From the NCBI RefSeq assembly GCF_018603905.1, contig NZ_JAHFZZ010000004.1:310001-374000 (forward strand): a stretch of DNA of 64,000 bases, written 5' to 3'. A program made the translations under genes and the position numbers. The DNA comes from Nonomuraea sp. NEAU-A123 (lineage in GTDB: Bacteria; Actinomycetota; Actinomycetes; Streptosporangiales; Streptosporangiaceae). This document shows positions 9,801-17,733 of this stretch, in pieces. The notes beneath the pieces are model-generated. The model ran no database searches and had not been told where the DNA came from. It was given only the letters and a program-made list of their open reading frames with translations. Within the stretch, counting starts at the first letter, position 1. Every line of letters starts with the position of its first letter.

Positions 9801-10755
9801 GATCGACGAACGCAAGCGTACGATCGCCGAGGACAAGGACCTCGACGCGCTCAAGCGGCGCCTGGCGCCGCGCCTGCGCAAGACGCTCTCGGCCGCCGCC
9901 GACGACCTGGAGCAGTCGGGCCTGCACACCTGGAGCTTCGGCACCCTGCCCAAGGTCTTCGAGCAGGGCCGCATGAAGGGCTACCCGGCGCTGGTGGACG
10001 ACGGCGACTCCGTGTCGATCAAGATCTTCGAGACGGAGGCCGAGCAGCGCCGCTCCCACTGGCCCGGCACCCGCCGCCTGCTGCTGCTCAACGTCACCAA
10101 CCCGGCCAAGTCACTGCTGGGCGGCCTGTCCAACCAGGCCAAGCTGGCCCTGTCCCGCAGCCCGCACGGGGGCGCCGTGGCGCTGTTCGACGACGTGGTG
10201 AACGCGGCGATCGACAAGCTCATGCTCGACGTGGGCGGCCCCGCCTGGGACCCGGTCTCGTTCGACCGCCTCTACCAGCACGTACGAGCCCACCTGCACG
10301 AGACGTCGGCCGACGTCCTGGCCCGGACGGAACAGATCCTCACCGTGTGGCACGCGGTCGGCACCCGCCTCGACGCCCTCCGCCAGAGCGACTCCACCTC
10401 GGACGTCCGCGACCAGCTCGCCAAGCTCGTCTACGCGGGCTTCGTCACCGCGACGGGCCATCGGCGCCTGCCTGATGTGCTGCGATACATGCGAGCCATC
10501 GAACGCCGCCTGACCAAGCTGCCCGAGGAGCCGTGGCGGGACGAGGAGTGGATGGGCCGGGTGCACAAGATGGAGGACTCGTACGAGGACCTGCTGACCC
10601 GGCTGCACCCAGCGCGACGCTCGGACCCGGACGTGGTGGAGATCCGATGGATGATCGAGGAGCTCCGGGTCAGCTTCTTCGCCCAGACGTTGGGCACACC
10701 GACCCCGGTGTCGGAGAAGCGCATCACGAAGGCGATGGAGCGGCTCACGCCTTGA
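6886..10755 (+). CDS. hrpA: ATP-dependent RNA helicase HrpA
   Basis: A 1289-aa DEAH-box helicase. Motif I GETGSGKTTQ is near residue 101, the DEAHERS box near 198, motif III TSATI, and motif VI QRKGRSGRTSDG. The helicase-associated HA2/OB region follows, and the long C-terminal extension (about 700-1289) is the DUF3418 part specific to HrpA. These enzymes remodel RNA-protein complexes; bacterial HrpA has been linked to ribosome rescue, which is family knowledge rather than something seen here. ATG 6886 gives the N terminus MGTSALSSPL; an in-frame ATG at 6808 would add 26 poorly conserved residues. The last 11 nt overlap the convergent Uma2 gene. Confidence 0.93.
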   Translation: MGTSALSSPLTELQSRLPDLMPRDQRRLRRRLDGVRRVRSREAREKITAEIVADVERAERRLARRREAVPEVRYPENLPVSQRKDDILAAIRDNQVVIIAGETGSGKTTQIPKICLELGRGVRGLVGHTQPRRIAARTVAERIAEELGTELGQTVGYKVRFTDQASDRTLVKLMTDGILLAELQNDRLLEQYDTLIIDEAHERSLNIDFILGYLKQLLPKRPDLKLIITSATIDPERFSRHFDDAPIVEVSGRTYPVEVRYRPLDEDDDQTQGIVDACRELVSEGPGDILVFLSGEREIRDAADALDKADFRNTEVLPLYARLSAAEQHRVFQRHTGRRIVLATNVAETSLTVPGIKYVVDPGFARISRYSHRTKVQRLPIEAISQASANQRKGRSGRTSDGVCIRLYEEEDFLNRPEFTDPEILRTNLASVILQMTSIGLGDIEAFPFVEPPDRRQVRDGVSLLHELGAFDGQGGITGVGRKLAGLPVDPRLGRMVLEAEKNGCLREVMVIAAALSIQDPRERPVDKQQAADEKHRRFADPESDFLSYLNLWNHLREKQQELSSSAFRRLCKSEFLNYLRVREWQDIYSQIRHSLGAQPNSTQADPQQVHASLLVGLLSHIGVKDVMEKRTPDGRRPIQEYIGARNARFAIFPGSALARKQPQWVMSAELVETSRLWARVNAKIEPDWVEPLAQHLVKRTYSEPHWEKNQGAVIALEKVTLYGVPLVTGRKVNYGRIDPDLSRELFIRHALVEGDWDSHHRFLQDNRRLLEEVEELENRARRRDIMVDDEALFDFYDQRVPADVVSARHFDSWWKKVRTTEPDLLTYSPEMLVNEGADVSTNDYPDAWRQLGQRMKLTYQFEPGADADGVTVHVPLAVLNQVSSDGFDWQIPGLRDELITALIRSLPKHLRRNFVPAPNYAKQVLEGVQQGGEPLLEAVERELLRLTGIRVPHDAWQLDQVPDHLRITYRVIDERKRTIAEDKDLDALKRRLAPRLRKTLSAAADDLEQSGLHTWSFGTLPKVFEQGRMKGYPALVDDGDSVSIKIFETEAEQRRSHWPGTRRLLLLNVTNPAKSLLGGLSNQAKLALSRSPHGGAVALFDDVVNAAIDKLMLDVGGPAWDPVSFDRLYQHVRAHLHETSADVLARTEQILTVWHAVGTRLDALRQSDSTSDVRDQLAKLVYAGFVTATGHRRLPDVLRYMRAIERRLTKLPEEPWRDEEWMGRVHKMEDSYEDLLTRLHPARRSDPDVVEIRWMIEELRVSFFAQTLGTPTPVSEKRITKAMERLTP

Positions 10756-11293
10756 AGATGGAGGTGTCGAGCTCGAAGTCGATCGGGGCCGGCAGCCGGA
10801 GCGGGGTCCCGACCTCCACGGTGGCCGTCGTCCGATAGGCACCGTCTCTGATGTCGCTGTAGACGGTGATGGACGGCGGCTCGGCGACTGTGTCGATCAG
10901 CAGGTAGATCGGCACGCCGCCGGCCGCGTAGAGGGGAGGCTTCTCTACGCGGTCTCTGAGGGTGCTTCCGGCTGAGACGACCTCGGCGACCATGATCAGC
11001 CCTGAGGACAACAGCTCGCGGTTGTCCCAGTGGGGGCAATCGGCCGAAGACAGGACGAAGTCGGGCTGGACGGGCTCGTGTGAACCCTCGACGCACACAC
11101 CGACATTGCCGGTCCACCCTTCCCAGCTATGTCCTTCCAGGACGGGTATGAGCGCACGGAACAGCCCCATCGCGCAGTCAGCTTGCTCAAGGGTGCCGAC
11201 TGGGCTCACGATGAGGTTTCCGTTGATCACTTCCGCCCGGAAACCGGGGAGTTCGGGGAGGGCATCGAACAACTCTCGAGCGGTACGCGGCAT
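10745..11293 (-). CDS. Uma2-family putative restriction endonuclease-fold protein (copy 1)
   Basis: A 182-aa protein with the PD-(D/E)XK-like Uma2 (DUF820) core: Asp in QPDFVL, Glu in VAEVVSAGS, Lys in VEKPPLY, and the IYLLID strand. The putative catalytic residues are therefore present. Uma2 proteins are common in actinobacteria and cyanobacteria, and their biological role is unsettled. The C-terminal sequence is repeated exactly in the neighbouring gene, showing that the two arose by tandem duplication. It follows copy 2 on the same strand by 5 nt. Confidence 0.85.
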   Translation of the reverse strand: MPRTARELFDALPELPGFRAEVINGNLIVSPVGTLEQADCAMGLFRALIPVLEGHSWEGWTGNVGVCVEGSHEPVQPDFVLSSADCPHWDNRELLSSGLIMVAEVVSAGSTLRDRVEKPPLYAAGGVPIYLLIDTVAEPPSITVYSDIRDGAYRTTATVEVGTPLRLPAPIDFELDTSIFKA

Positions 11294-11854
11294 CCGGCTC
11301 AGGCCTTGAAGATGGAGGTGTCGAGCTCGAAGTCGATCGGCTTGGGTAGGTACAGCGGTGTGCCCATGACCACTCTGGTCGTCTGCTGGTAGGCGCCGTT
11401 TTTGATCTCGCTGAACACGGTGGCCGCCGGTTGGTCGGCGATCGGATCGATCAACAGGTAGATCGGCACTCCGCCTTGTGCGTAGACCTCCCGCTTCTCG
11501 TGGTGATCGCGATGGACGCTGCTCGGTGAGACCACCTCGGCCACCAGCAGGACATGAGAGGACAGCAGTTCGTATTCGCCCCAGCGACGGCAGTTGGGCG
11601 GCGACAGCAGGTAGTCCGGTGCGAGTGACTCACGCGAGCCCTCGATGCAGATGCTCACGGTGCCCACGGCAGCGCGCCAGCCGCGTTCCTTCCTGAGCGG
11701 CAGAAGGGCCTCACTCAGGTCGGAGGCGATCCAACCGTGCTCGGGGGTGCCCATTGGGCTCACGATCAAGTTCCCTTCGATGACTTCTGCCCGGAGGCCG
11801 GGCAGAGGGGGGAGGGCATCGAACAACTCTCGGGCGGTAGACGGCATCCGGCTG
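10749..11854 (-). repeat. 554-bp tandem gene duplication
   Basis: A 38-bp block at 10749-10786 recurs identically at 11303-11340. A second block at 11261-11299 recurs nearly identically at 11815-11853. Both pairs are exactly 554 bp apart, so the whole Uma2 coding unit was duplicated in tandem; the ends stayed conserved while the middles diverged. Confidence 0.85.
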
Positions 11855-11910
11855 TCGCTGGTCTGCTCCAGCTCGGTGTCTTCGTCGTCCCGAATTGCCA
11901 TGGCGACCAT
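11299..11910 (-). CDS. Uma2-family putative restriction endonuclease-fold protein (copy 2)
   Basis: A 203-aa paralogue of the downstream gene with the same intact Uma2 residues: Asp in APDYLL, Glu in VAEVVSPSS, Lys in HEKREVY, and IYLLID. It carries an acidic N-terminal extension (IRDDEDTELEQTSDS) that copy 1 lacks. The start may be 11910 or the next ATG at 11901. The two proteins are probably co-transcribed; whether they form hetero-oligomers is unknown. It is divergent from a HAD gene across a 10-bp-arm hairpin. Confidence 0.85.
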   Translation of the reverse strand: MVAMAIRDDEDTELEQTSDSRMPSTARELFDALPPLPGLRAEVIEGNLIVSPMGTPEHGWIASDLSEALLPLRKERGWRAAVGTVSICIEGSRESLAPDYLLSPPNCRRWGEYELLSSHVLLVAEVVSPSSVHRDHHEKREVYAQGGVPIYLLIDPIADQPAATVFSEIKNGAYQQTTRVVMGTPLYLPKPIDFELDTSIFKA

Positions 11911-11985
11911 TGAAATCTGTCCCTTCGTATTCGAACGGGCACGCTAAGTATTCCATCCGGCGCGGCAGAACGCACCCCGAACGGC

Positions 11986-12008
11986 CCCTCATCGAAGGTC
12001 GATGAGGG
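11986..12008. promoter_or_regulatory. Perfect hairpin/palindrome upstream of the HAD gene
   Basis: Arms CCCTCATCGA (11986-11995) and TCGATGAGGG (11999-12008) with a 3-nt loop lie between the divergent Uma2 and HAD genes. It could be an operator or a leader hairpin of the HAD transcript. Confidence 0.5.
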
Positions 12009-12043
12009 ATCCGTACAGTTGGGGGGACTATCCAGGAGGTTTG

Positions 12044-12697
12044 ATGATCAAGGCAGTGGTGTTCGACGTGGGCGAGACGCTCATCGACGAGACCCGCATC
12101 TGGTCCCGCTGGGCCGACCGGCTCGGTGTGAGCAGCTTCGTGCTGATGGGTGCGCTCGGCGGGATGGCCGCGCTCGACCGCTCCCACAGCGAGGCGTTCC
12201 AGCTCGTACGGCCCGGCATCGACGTACGGGCCGAGATCGCGGCCTGGGAACGGGACGAACCCCGCAGCCTGCGCAACCACTTCGACGCCGACGACCTCTA
12301 CCCCGACGTCCGCGAGAGCCTCAAGGCCCTGCGAGAGGCCGGGTACCAGGTGATCGTCGCGGGCAACCAGCCGGCCAGGGCCTTCGACGCGCTGGTCGCC
12401 ATGGACCTGCCCGTCGACTCGGTGCACACGTCGGAGGGCTGGGGCGTGTCCAAGCCCGCCCCCGAGTTCTTCGCCAAGGTGGCCGCCATCGCCGGGCGGG
12501 AGCCCGCCGAGATCCTCTACGTGGGCGACCGGCTGGACAACGACGTGCTCCCCGCCGCGCGGGCGGGCATGCGCACGGCGCTACTGCGCCGGGGCCCCTG
12601 GGGATACCTGCACGCCGAGCGGCCGCAGGCACGGGCCGCCGACATGATCGTCGACGATCTGCCCGCCCTGCTGCCCGCGCTGGAGCGGCTCACCTGA
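12044..12697 (+). CDS. HAD-superfamily hydrolase
   Basis: A 217-aa HAD phosphatase. Motif I is VVFDVGETLID, in which the second Asp of the usual DxD is a Glu (DVGE), as in many dehalogenase/epoxide-hydrolase-like members. Motif II lies in VIVAGNQPA, motif III is the Lys in GVSKPAPEFF, and motif IV is YVGDRLDNDV. ATG 12044 has an excellent AGGAGG site at 12034-12039. Substrate unknown. Its last codons and stop (ERLT-stop) are duplicated in frame 27 bp downstream. Confidence 0.87.
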   Translation: MIKAVVFDVGETLIDETRIWSRWADRLGVSSFVLMGALGGMAALDRSHSEAFQLVRPGIDVRAEIAAWERDEPRSLRNHFDADDLYPDVRESLKALREAGYQVIVAGNQPARAFDALVAMDLPVDSVHTSEGWGVSKPAPEFFAKVAAIAGREPAEILYVGDRLDNDVLPAARAGMRTALLRRGPWGYLHAERPQARAADMIVDDLPALLPALERLT

Positions 12698-12735
12698 GCT
12701 TGTCGCCGGGAGCGGCTCACCTGAGTTTGTCGTCG
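12682..12735. repeat. 27-bp tandem duplication of two gene tails
   Basis: 12682-12708 and 12709-12735 match at 25 of 27 positions. The unit contains the last codons and TGA of the plus-strand HAD gene (ERLT-stop) and, on the other strand, the last codons and TGA of the DUF5709 gene (DKLR-stop). Both stops therefore occur twice. Confidence 0.85.
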
Positions 12736-13040
12736 GGGTCGATGCGGACCGCGCGCTCCTCGGCGGACAGATCGCCGCCGTCCGCACCCCAATCCTCGCC
12801 CCACTCCTCGCTGTCCGTGTCCGGCGCCAGCCCCTCGTCGGGCTGGGTGAGCCGGTGCGCTTCGCGTGGAGTGCGTTCCCGATCCGGCGCCTCGCGCCGC
12901 AGCCGCTCGTCGAGCGTGTCCCCGTGCGCGGGGTCGTCCTCTTCTATGTCATGGGTGATACCGAGGTCGTCGGTCCACTCTTCGACCTCGATGCCCTGTT
13001 CGTCGCTGTAGCCGTGTCTATCCGGAGGTTGTTCGGTCAT
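12717..13040 (-). CDS. DUF5709 domain protein
   Basis: A 107-aa very acidic protein (Asp/Glu-rich throughout). It shows the actinobacterial DUF5709 pattern: YSDEQGIEVEEW near the start, GDTLDERLRRE in the middle, and DGGDLSAEERAVRI near the end. No signal, membrane segment or metal motif is visible. The family is widespread in actinobacteria and of unknown function. ATG 13040 is preferred over 13061, which would add a basic leader MRGKRAR unlike relatives. Confidence 0.82.
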   Translation of the reverse strand: MTEQPPDRHGYSDEQGIEVEEWTDDLGITHDIEEDDPAHGDTLDERLRREAPDRERTPREAHRLTQPDEGLAPDTDSEEWGEDWGADGGDLSAEERAVRIDPDDKLR

Positions 13041-13083
13041 ACGCGCTCTCTTACCCCGCACCAGGTCCCGAATCCTTGTGGGG

Positions 13084-14817
13084 TCAAACCGGTTCGAGCG
13101 GGCGGTCCCGGTCTACCAGGGCGGCGTAGTGGCCCTCCAGTGACATCAGTGTGTCGTGTGTGCCGCGTTCGACGACCCGGCCGCGGTCCAGGACGACGAT
13201 CTGGTCCGCGTCGCGGACCGTGGAGAGGCGGTGCGCGATCATGATCGTGGTGCGGCCCTCGGCCAGCGTGTCCAATGCCTCCTGTACGGCCCGTTCGGTC
13301 TGGGTGTCGAGGGCGCTGGTCGCCTCGTCGAGCACGAGCACCGGCGGGTTGCGCAGCAGGGTGCGGGCGATGGCCAGCCGCTGCTTCTCGCCCCCGGAGA
13401 ACCGGTAGCCGCGCTCGCCCACCAGCGTGTCGTAGCCGTCGGGCAGCGAGGCGATGTGGTCGTGGATGCGGGCCGCCCTGGCGGCGTCCTCCAGCTCCTC
13501 GTCCGTGGCCGACGGCCGGGCGAAGCGCAGGTTGTTGGCGATCGTGGCGTGGAACAGGTACGTCTCCTGGGAGACCACGCCGACCGTCTCGGCCAGCGTC
13601 TCGAAGGTGAGGTCGCGCACGTCCACCCCGTCGATCGTCACCCGGCCGCCGGTCACGTCGTAGAGCCGGGGCAGCAGGTAGCTGAGCGTCGTCTTGCCCG
13701 AGCCGGTCTCGCCGACGACGGCCAGGCTGGTGCCCGGCGGCACGGTGATGTCCACGCCGGCGAGCGTGGGCTCCTCGCCGTAGGAGAAGTCGACCCGCTC
13801 GTAACGGACCTCGCCGCGGACGCCGCTCAGCGTGCGGGTGCCCGGGTGGATGTCGACCGACAGGTCCAGGTACTCGAAGATGCGGCCGAACAGCGCGAGC
13901 GAGCTCTGCACCTCGACGCCCAGCCGCAGCAGCGACACCGCCGGCCTGAACAGGCTGACCTGCAACGTCGTGAACGCCACCAGCGTGCCGACGGAGATCA
14001 CGCCGGTGTAGCCGACCGCCCAGTAGACCAGCGCGGGCATCGCGGCCATGACGATCTGGATCGACGACTGCCGCCAGCGCCCCGCCATGCTGGACTGCAC
14101 GCCCAGTTCGGCCAGCTCGTCGGAGGCGTCGGCGAAGCGCTCGGTCAGCTCGGGCGAGCGGCCCATCGTCCGGCCGAGCAGGATGCCGCTGATCGACAGC
14201 GACTCCTGCACCATCGACGAGATCACGGCCAGTTTCCGCTGCCGCTCGGAGGTGATGCGGCGGCGTTCGCTGCCCACCTTGCGGCTGATCCCCACGAACA
14301 CCGGCAGCAGCAGGAGCGAGATCACGGTCAGCCGCCAGTCGAGCGCCAGCATGGCGACGATGGTGGCGATCACGGTGGTCAGGTTCGAGATGAGCGAGGT
14401 GGCGGTGGAGGTGACCACCGACTGCATGCCGCCGATGTCGTTGGCGATGCGCGACTGGACCTCGCCGGTCTTGGTGCGGGTGAAGAACGCCAGCGACATG
14501 CGCTGCAGGTGGCCGTAGACGGAGGTACGCAGGTCGTGCATGACCCGCTGACCGACCGTGGTGGAGACCAGCGTCTGCAGGACGTCGAACACGCTGGTGA
14601 TCACCGCGACCAGGATCATGCCCAGGGCGAGGAGCGCCAGCAGCATGGCGTCGCGGGACGGGATCGCCACGTCCAGCACCTCGCGCAGCAGGAACGGCGA
14701 GGCCAGCGAGACCAGCGACGACAGGAGGATGAGTGCGCCGACGACGGCCAGCCGGGCTCGGTAGGCGCGGAAGAGTTTGATGATGCGCCGCAACGGCGCG
14801 CGGGGTTCCTCAGCCAA
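13084..14817 (-). CDS. ABC exporter, fused membrane and ATPase half-transporter
   Basis: A 577-aa type-IV ABC half-transporter. About six membrane helices occupy residues 20-300. The ATPase domain follows, with Walker A GETGSGKTTL near 370, signature FSGGEKQRLAIA, Walker B VLVLDEATSALD and switch His in IAHRLSTV. Such proteins export lipids, peptides or drugs as dimers. The start is a TTG at 14817 preceded by AAAAGGAG. A MarR regulator is divergently encoded with a 69-bp gap, suggesting control of this exporter by the MarR protein and its ligand. The substrate cannot be predicted. Confidence 0.9.
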   Translation of the reverse strand: MAEEPRAPLRRIIKLFRAYRARLAVVGALILLSSLVSLASPFLLREVLDVAIPSRDAMLLALLALGMILVAVITSVFDVLQTLVSTTVGQRVMHDLRTSVYGHLQRMSLAFFTRTKTGEVQSRIANDIGGMQSVVTSTATSLISNLTTVIATIVAMLALDWRLTVISLLLLPVFVGISRKVGSERRRITSERQRKLAVISSMVQESLSISGILLGRTMGRSPELTERFADASDELAELGVQSSMAGRWRQSSIQIVMAAMPALVYWAVGYTGVISVGTLVAFTTLQVSLFRPAVSLLRLGVEVQSSLALFGRIFEYLDLSVDIHPGTRTLSGVRGEVRYERVDFSYGEEPTLAGVDITVPPGTSLAVVGETGSGKTTLSYLLPRLYDVTGGRVTIDGVDVRDLTFETLAETVGVVSQETYLFHATIANNLRFARPSATDEELEDAARAARIHDHIASLPDGYDTLVGERGYRFSGGEKQRLAIARTLLRNPPVLVLDEATSALDTQTERAVQEALDTLAEGRTTIMIAHRLSTVRDADQIVVLDRGRVVERGTHDTLMSLEGHYAALVDRDRPLEPV

Positions 14818-14860
14818 GTAGGACTCCTTTTCAGATGCTCCCTCAAACAGAGGTTAGCTC

Positions 14861-14868
14861 ATAATTAT
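14861..14868. promoter_or_regulatory. Candidate MarR operator
   Basis: The A/T-rich 8-bp palindrome ATAATTAT lies midway in the short gap between the divergent exporter and MarR genes, inside an otherwise GC-rich context. The location suits a shared MarR operator or a -10 region. Confidence 0.4.
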
Positions 14869-14886
14869 TCCGGTAAGCTGTCCGGC

Positions 14887-15306
14887 ATGCAGGACGTGGA
14901 GCTGTCGGAGCTCTTGCACCGGGTCAGCCGCCGTCTGCGGCACGGCTACGTTCATCGGCTCGTCCCCCTCGGCGTCAACCCGGGGCAGGCGCGGGCGCTG
15001 CGCGCGCTCGCCGACGCCGACCGGCCGCTCAGGATGGTGCAGCTCGCCGACGAGCTGCGGATCGTGCCGCGCTCGGTCACGCCCGTCATCGACGCGCTGG
15101 AGCAGGCGGGCCTGGTGCGCAGGGAGATCGATCCGGCCAACCGGCGCTCCACGCTGGTGGTGCTCACGGAGGCGGGCCGCGAGATGCACGAGCGGTCGCG
15201 GGAGGCGCGCAGGCAGGCGGGTCAGGACCTGTTCGCGGTCCTCTCCGAGGACCAGCGCGACCAGCTCAAGGACCTGCTCGGAGCGATCGACGGTCAGTTC
15301 GGCTGA
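14887..15306 (+). CDS. MarR-family transcriptional regulator
   Basis: A 139-aa winged-helix repressor-type protein. LRMVQLADELRI followed by PRSVTPVIDALEQAGLV is the helix-turn-helix, and REIDPANRRSTLVVLTEAG is the wing with the characteristic DxRxx-like turn. The flanking helices form the dimer interface. It is divergent from the ABC exporter and presumably senses a small molecule and controls both genes. ATG 14887 is the first plausible start; the upstream frame is shadow of the exporter. Confidence 0.9.
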   Translation: MQDVELSELLHRVSRRLRHGYVHRLVPLGVNPGQARALRALADADRPLRMVQLADELRIVPRSVTPVIDALEQAGLVRREIDPANRRSTLVVLTEAGREMHERSREARRQAGQDLFAVLSEDQRDQLKDLLGAIDGQFG

Positions 15307-16448
15307 GTGCCGCGAGGCGGTCTGTGCTCGATGACCGTACCGCCGACCGCCGTACCGCCGACCGCCGTATCGCCGACCACCGTGCTGCCGACCACAGTGC
15401 CGCCGACCACCGTGGCGAGGCAGGGCGGCCCGCTGAGCAGGGCGGAGTACGGGTAACGGCCACGGGCGTCGAACACCGCGAAGTCGGCCCGGCTGCCCGG
15501 CCCGAGCGAGCCGATCCGGCCCGTCCTGCTCGCCATGCCGAGCGCCTGGGCCCCGCCCAGTGTGGCGGCCTCGACCAGCCTGCGATCGAGCTCCCGGAGC
15601 CGCAGCCCGCGCCCCCTGGTCTGCTGCCTGATGGATCTGGCCAGGCTGAGCAGATCGGCCACCCGGCCGGAAGAGGCGGGGGCGCGGGTGCCGAAGGCGA
15701 CGCGGTTGCCCTCGTCCAGGAGCGTGAGCATGTCGTCAGGCGGCGACGGGCACAGGGCGGCCACGCTCCCGCGCAGCCGCAGCAGCTTGCGCTCACCGGG
15801 ATCGAGCGGCCGGCCGCAGGCCACGTGGCAGTGCGGCCCCAGGATGCCCGCCTCGTCGAGCGTCGCGGGCGAGTGGCGGTCCAGGTCGGCCAGCAGCCGC
15901 AGGCCGAACGTCCTGGCCAGCACCGCCACGTCCTCCAGCACCTGCGGGTCGGGCGTGTACGCGGCGATGCCCACCGTACGCGGCCGGTCGACCTCGCGGA
16001 TCGCGGTGATGACCGCGTCGCGCCCGGTCTCCTCCCAGACCTGCTCGGACTCGTACGACACCTCGACATAGGAGACGCCGGGCAGCCGGGCCGACTCGGC
16101 CGGGTCGGTGACGAGCCCGGCCCGCGCGGTCACCCCGGGCGGCGGCGGAGCCGCCGGGGCGCAGGCGTCCACCAGCCCCGCCACGATCATGCCCGGCCAG
16201 CGTTGCTCCCGGGTGACGGGGAAGTAGGCGAGCAGCTCATCCCGGAGCCCCACCTGAAGGATCCGGTCGCCCCGCACGGCGAGCGCGGCGCCACGCAGCG
16301 GCTCGGCGTCGATCGGCAGCACCAGCGGCGCCGAGTGGAGGACGATCGGCGCGGGCGTGCGGCTGCCGAGCTTCGGCCTTCGGCCAGCTGCGGCACGCTT
16401 CGCGGACGGCAAATCGGACTCCCCTTGTGGAAAGCACCCTCTCGGCAT
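15294..16448 (-). CDS. Amidohydrolase-superfamily protein lacking metal ligands
   Basis: A 384-aa protein with the overall plan of metal-dependent deaminases: an N-terminal beta cap (LVLPIDAEPLRGAALAVRGDRI), a TIM-barrel core and the closing SRADFAVFDARG strand. The normal HxH metal site after the first barrel strand reads GLVDACAPAAPP, and the later His/Asp positions are also replaced. It is therefore probably inactive as a metallohydrolase or has a changed role. The C terminus holds a repeated VGGTV block encoded by 15-bp tandem repeats. ATG 16448 is preferred to a TTG at 16475. The gene follows the PucR-type gene on the same strand and overlaps the MarR gene end by 13 nt. Confidence 0.75.
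   Translation of the reverse strand: MPRGCFPQGESDLPSAKRAAAGRRPKLGSRTPAPIVLHSAPLVLPIDAEPLRGAALAVRGDRILQVGLRDELLAYFPVTREQRWPGMIVAGLVDACAPAAPPPPGVTARAGLVTDPAESARLPGVSYVEVSYESEQVWEETGRDAVITAIREVDRPRTVGIAAYTPDPQVLEDVAVLARTFGLRLLADLDRHSPATLDEAGILGPHCHVACGRPLDPGERKLLRLRGSVAALCPSPPDDMLTLLDEGNRVAFGTRAPASSGRVADLLSLARSIRQQTRGRGLRLRELDRRLVEAATLGGAQALGMASRTGRIGSLGPGSRADFAVFDARGRYPYSALLSGPPCLATVVGGTVVGSTVVGDTAVGGTAVGGTVIEHRPPRGTQPN
15333..15417 (-). repeat. 15-bp tandem repeat in the amidohydrolase C terminus
   Basis: Five to six imperfect 15-bp units (GACCGCCGTACCGCC and variants) run through 15333-15417. The minus-strand frame reads VGGTV, VGSTV, VGDTA, VGGTA, VGGTV in tandem. The period keeps the frame. 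Confidence 0.85.
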
Positions 16449-16475
16449 TAAACGTGAGCCCGGCCTGCCGTGCAA

Positions 16476-17657
16476 TCATGGGCCGGGCCGGGCGTCCCTG
16501 GGCCGATACCTACCCGAAAGCCGGGCGAGCTTGAGGCTGAGATGCAGGGCCAGCCGCTCGCCGCCGTCCTTCAGGTCGGTGCGGGCCAGCTCCTCCAGCC
16601 GCTGCAGCCGGTAGTAGAGGGAGGTGCGGTGCAGGCGCAGCGCCCGCGACGTGGCCACCGCGCTGCCGGCCAGATCCAGGTACGTCTCCAGCGTCTCCAG
16701 CAGTGGCAGGTGCTGATCGTCGGCGAGCAGCTCCGCCAGCCCCGGATGCAGCTCGTGGTGGGCGAGATGGGTGAGCATCCGGTAGACGCCGAGCCGGGCC
16801 CACTCCACCGACCGGCCGAGATCGGGCACCCGGGCGGCCACCTCGGCCGCGTGCCGCGCCTCCGCGTACGACCCGGCGGCCTCGGCCAGCGCGGGCCTGG
16901 CCCGCCCGATCCCGACCACCACCGGGATCGACATCGCCGCGTGCAGCTCGTCGGCCGCCACCGGGCCGCCCGCAGTGAGCAGCACGGCGTGGTCGAAGCG
17001 GACCAGGTGCAGCGGGTGGTGCCCGCTCAGCCGCCGCCGCAGCGTGAGCAGGCCCTGCTCCAGCGCGAGCCGGAGCGCCTCGTCCGGTTCGTCCGACAGC
17101 GGCCTGGCCACCAGTACGGTCACCGGCTGGGCCTGCGGGAAGGCGCCTGCCTCGATGAGCTGCCTGGCCGAGTCCGGTTCGCCGAGCAGCAGGCCGGTGA
17201 CCGCCTCCAGCTCCCGGTGCGAGGCCAGCCCCGTGGCCAGGCTCTCGTGGAAGAGCGCCAGGGCCAGGGCGGGCGCCGCCGCGGCGGCCTCGGCGATCTG
17301 CTCACCGGACATGGCCGGCCCGGAGTCGATGAACCAGAGGAAGCCCAGCAGCCCGGCGTCGTGGCGTACCGGAACGCAGACCCGGGGGAGCAGGCTCAGG
17401 TGCGGCGCGCCCGGGATGCGTAACGGGCCGGGCGCGTCGTGGATCCCGGCGGAACGCACCCACTGGCGTACCTCGGGCGTGCTGTGCCGGCGCAGGATCG
17501 AGTCGCGGCGGATGTCGTCCATCGTGCCGTACTGCTCGCTGTAAGCGACGACGCGTTGCACGCGGTCCTCCAACAACAGCGGTCTGTCAAGGCGAGCCGC
17601 GAGCTCGTCCACGGTCCGCTGGAGATCCGCCACCACGTCACCTGGACATTTCATCAT
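16476..17657 (-). CDS. PucR-family transcriptional regulator
   Basis: A 393-aa regulator. The N-terminal third is a GAF/PucR-like sensor region (RVQRVVAYSEQYG ... PVRHDAGLLGFLWFIDSG). The middle holds a GGDEF-like fold remnant typical of this family (GIGRARPALAEAAGSYAEARHA). The C terminus has the PucR helix-turn-helix (TLETYLDLAGSAVATSRAL, LHRTSLYYRLQRLEELA). It has the length and order of actinobacterial PucR/CdaR proteins. It probably regulates itself and the downstream amidohydrolase-like gene. Confidence 0.87.
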   Translation of the reverse strand: MMKCPGDVVADLQRTVDELAARLDRPLLLEDRVQRVVAYSEQYGTMDDIRRDSILRRHSTPEVRQWVRSAGIHDAPGPLRIPGAPHLSLLPRVCVPVRHDAGLLGFLWFIDSGPAMSGEQIAEAAAAAPALALALFHESLATGLASHRELEAVTGLLLGEPDSARQLIEAGAFPQAQPVTVLVARPLSDEPDEALRLALEQGLLTLRRRLSGHHPLHLVRFDHAVLLTAGGPVAADELHAAMSIPVVVGIGRARPALAEAAGSYAEARHAAEVAARVPDLGRSVEWARLGVYRMLTHLAHHELHPGLAELLADDQHLPLLETLETYLDLAGSAVATSRALRLHRTSLYYRLQRLEELARTDLKDGGERLALHLSLKLARLSGRYRPRDARPGP

Positions 17658-17733
17658 TTGTCGGAACGACCCCTACACGTCTTCCCTACAACTGATCGAT
17701 GATCTCCGTCAACTTCGTCTATAACGTCTTTCC

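Noticed and set aside
13156-14886. Long N-terminal extension of the MarR frame
   Set aside because: It is antisense to the ABC exporter; the MarR fold starts at ATG 14887.
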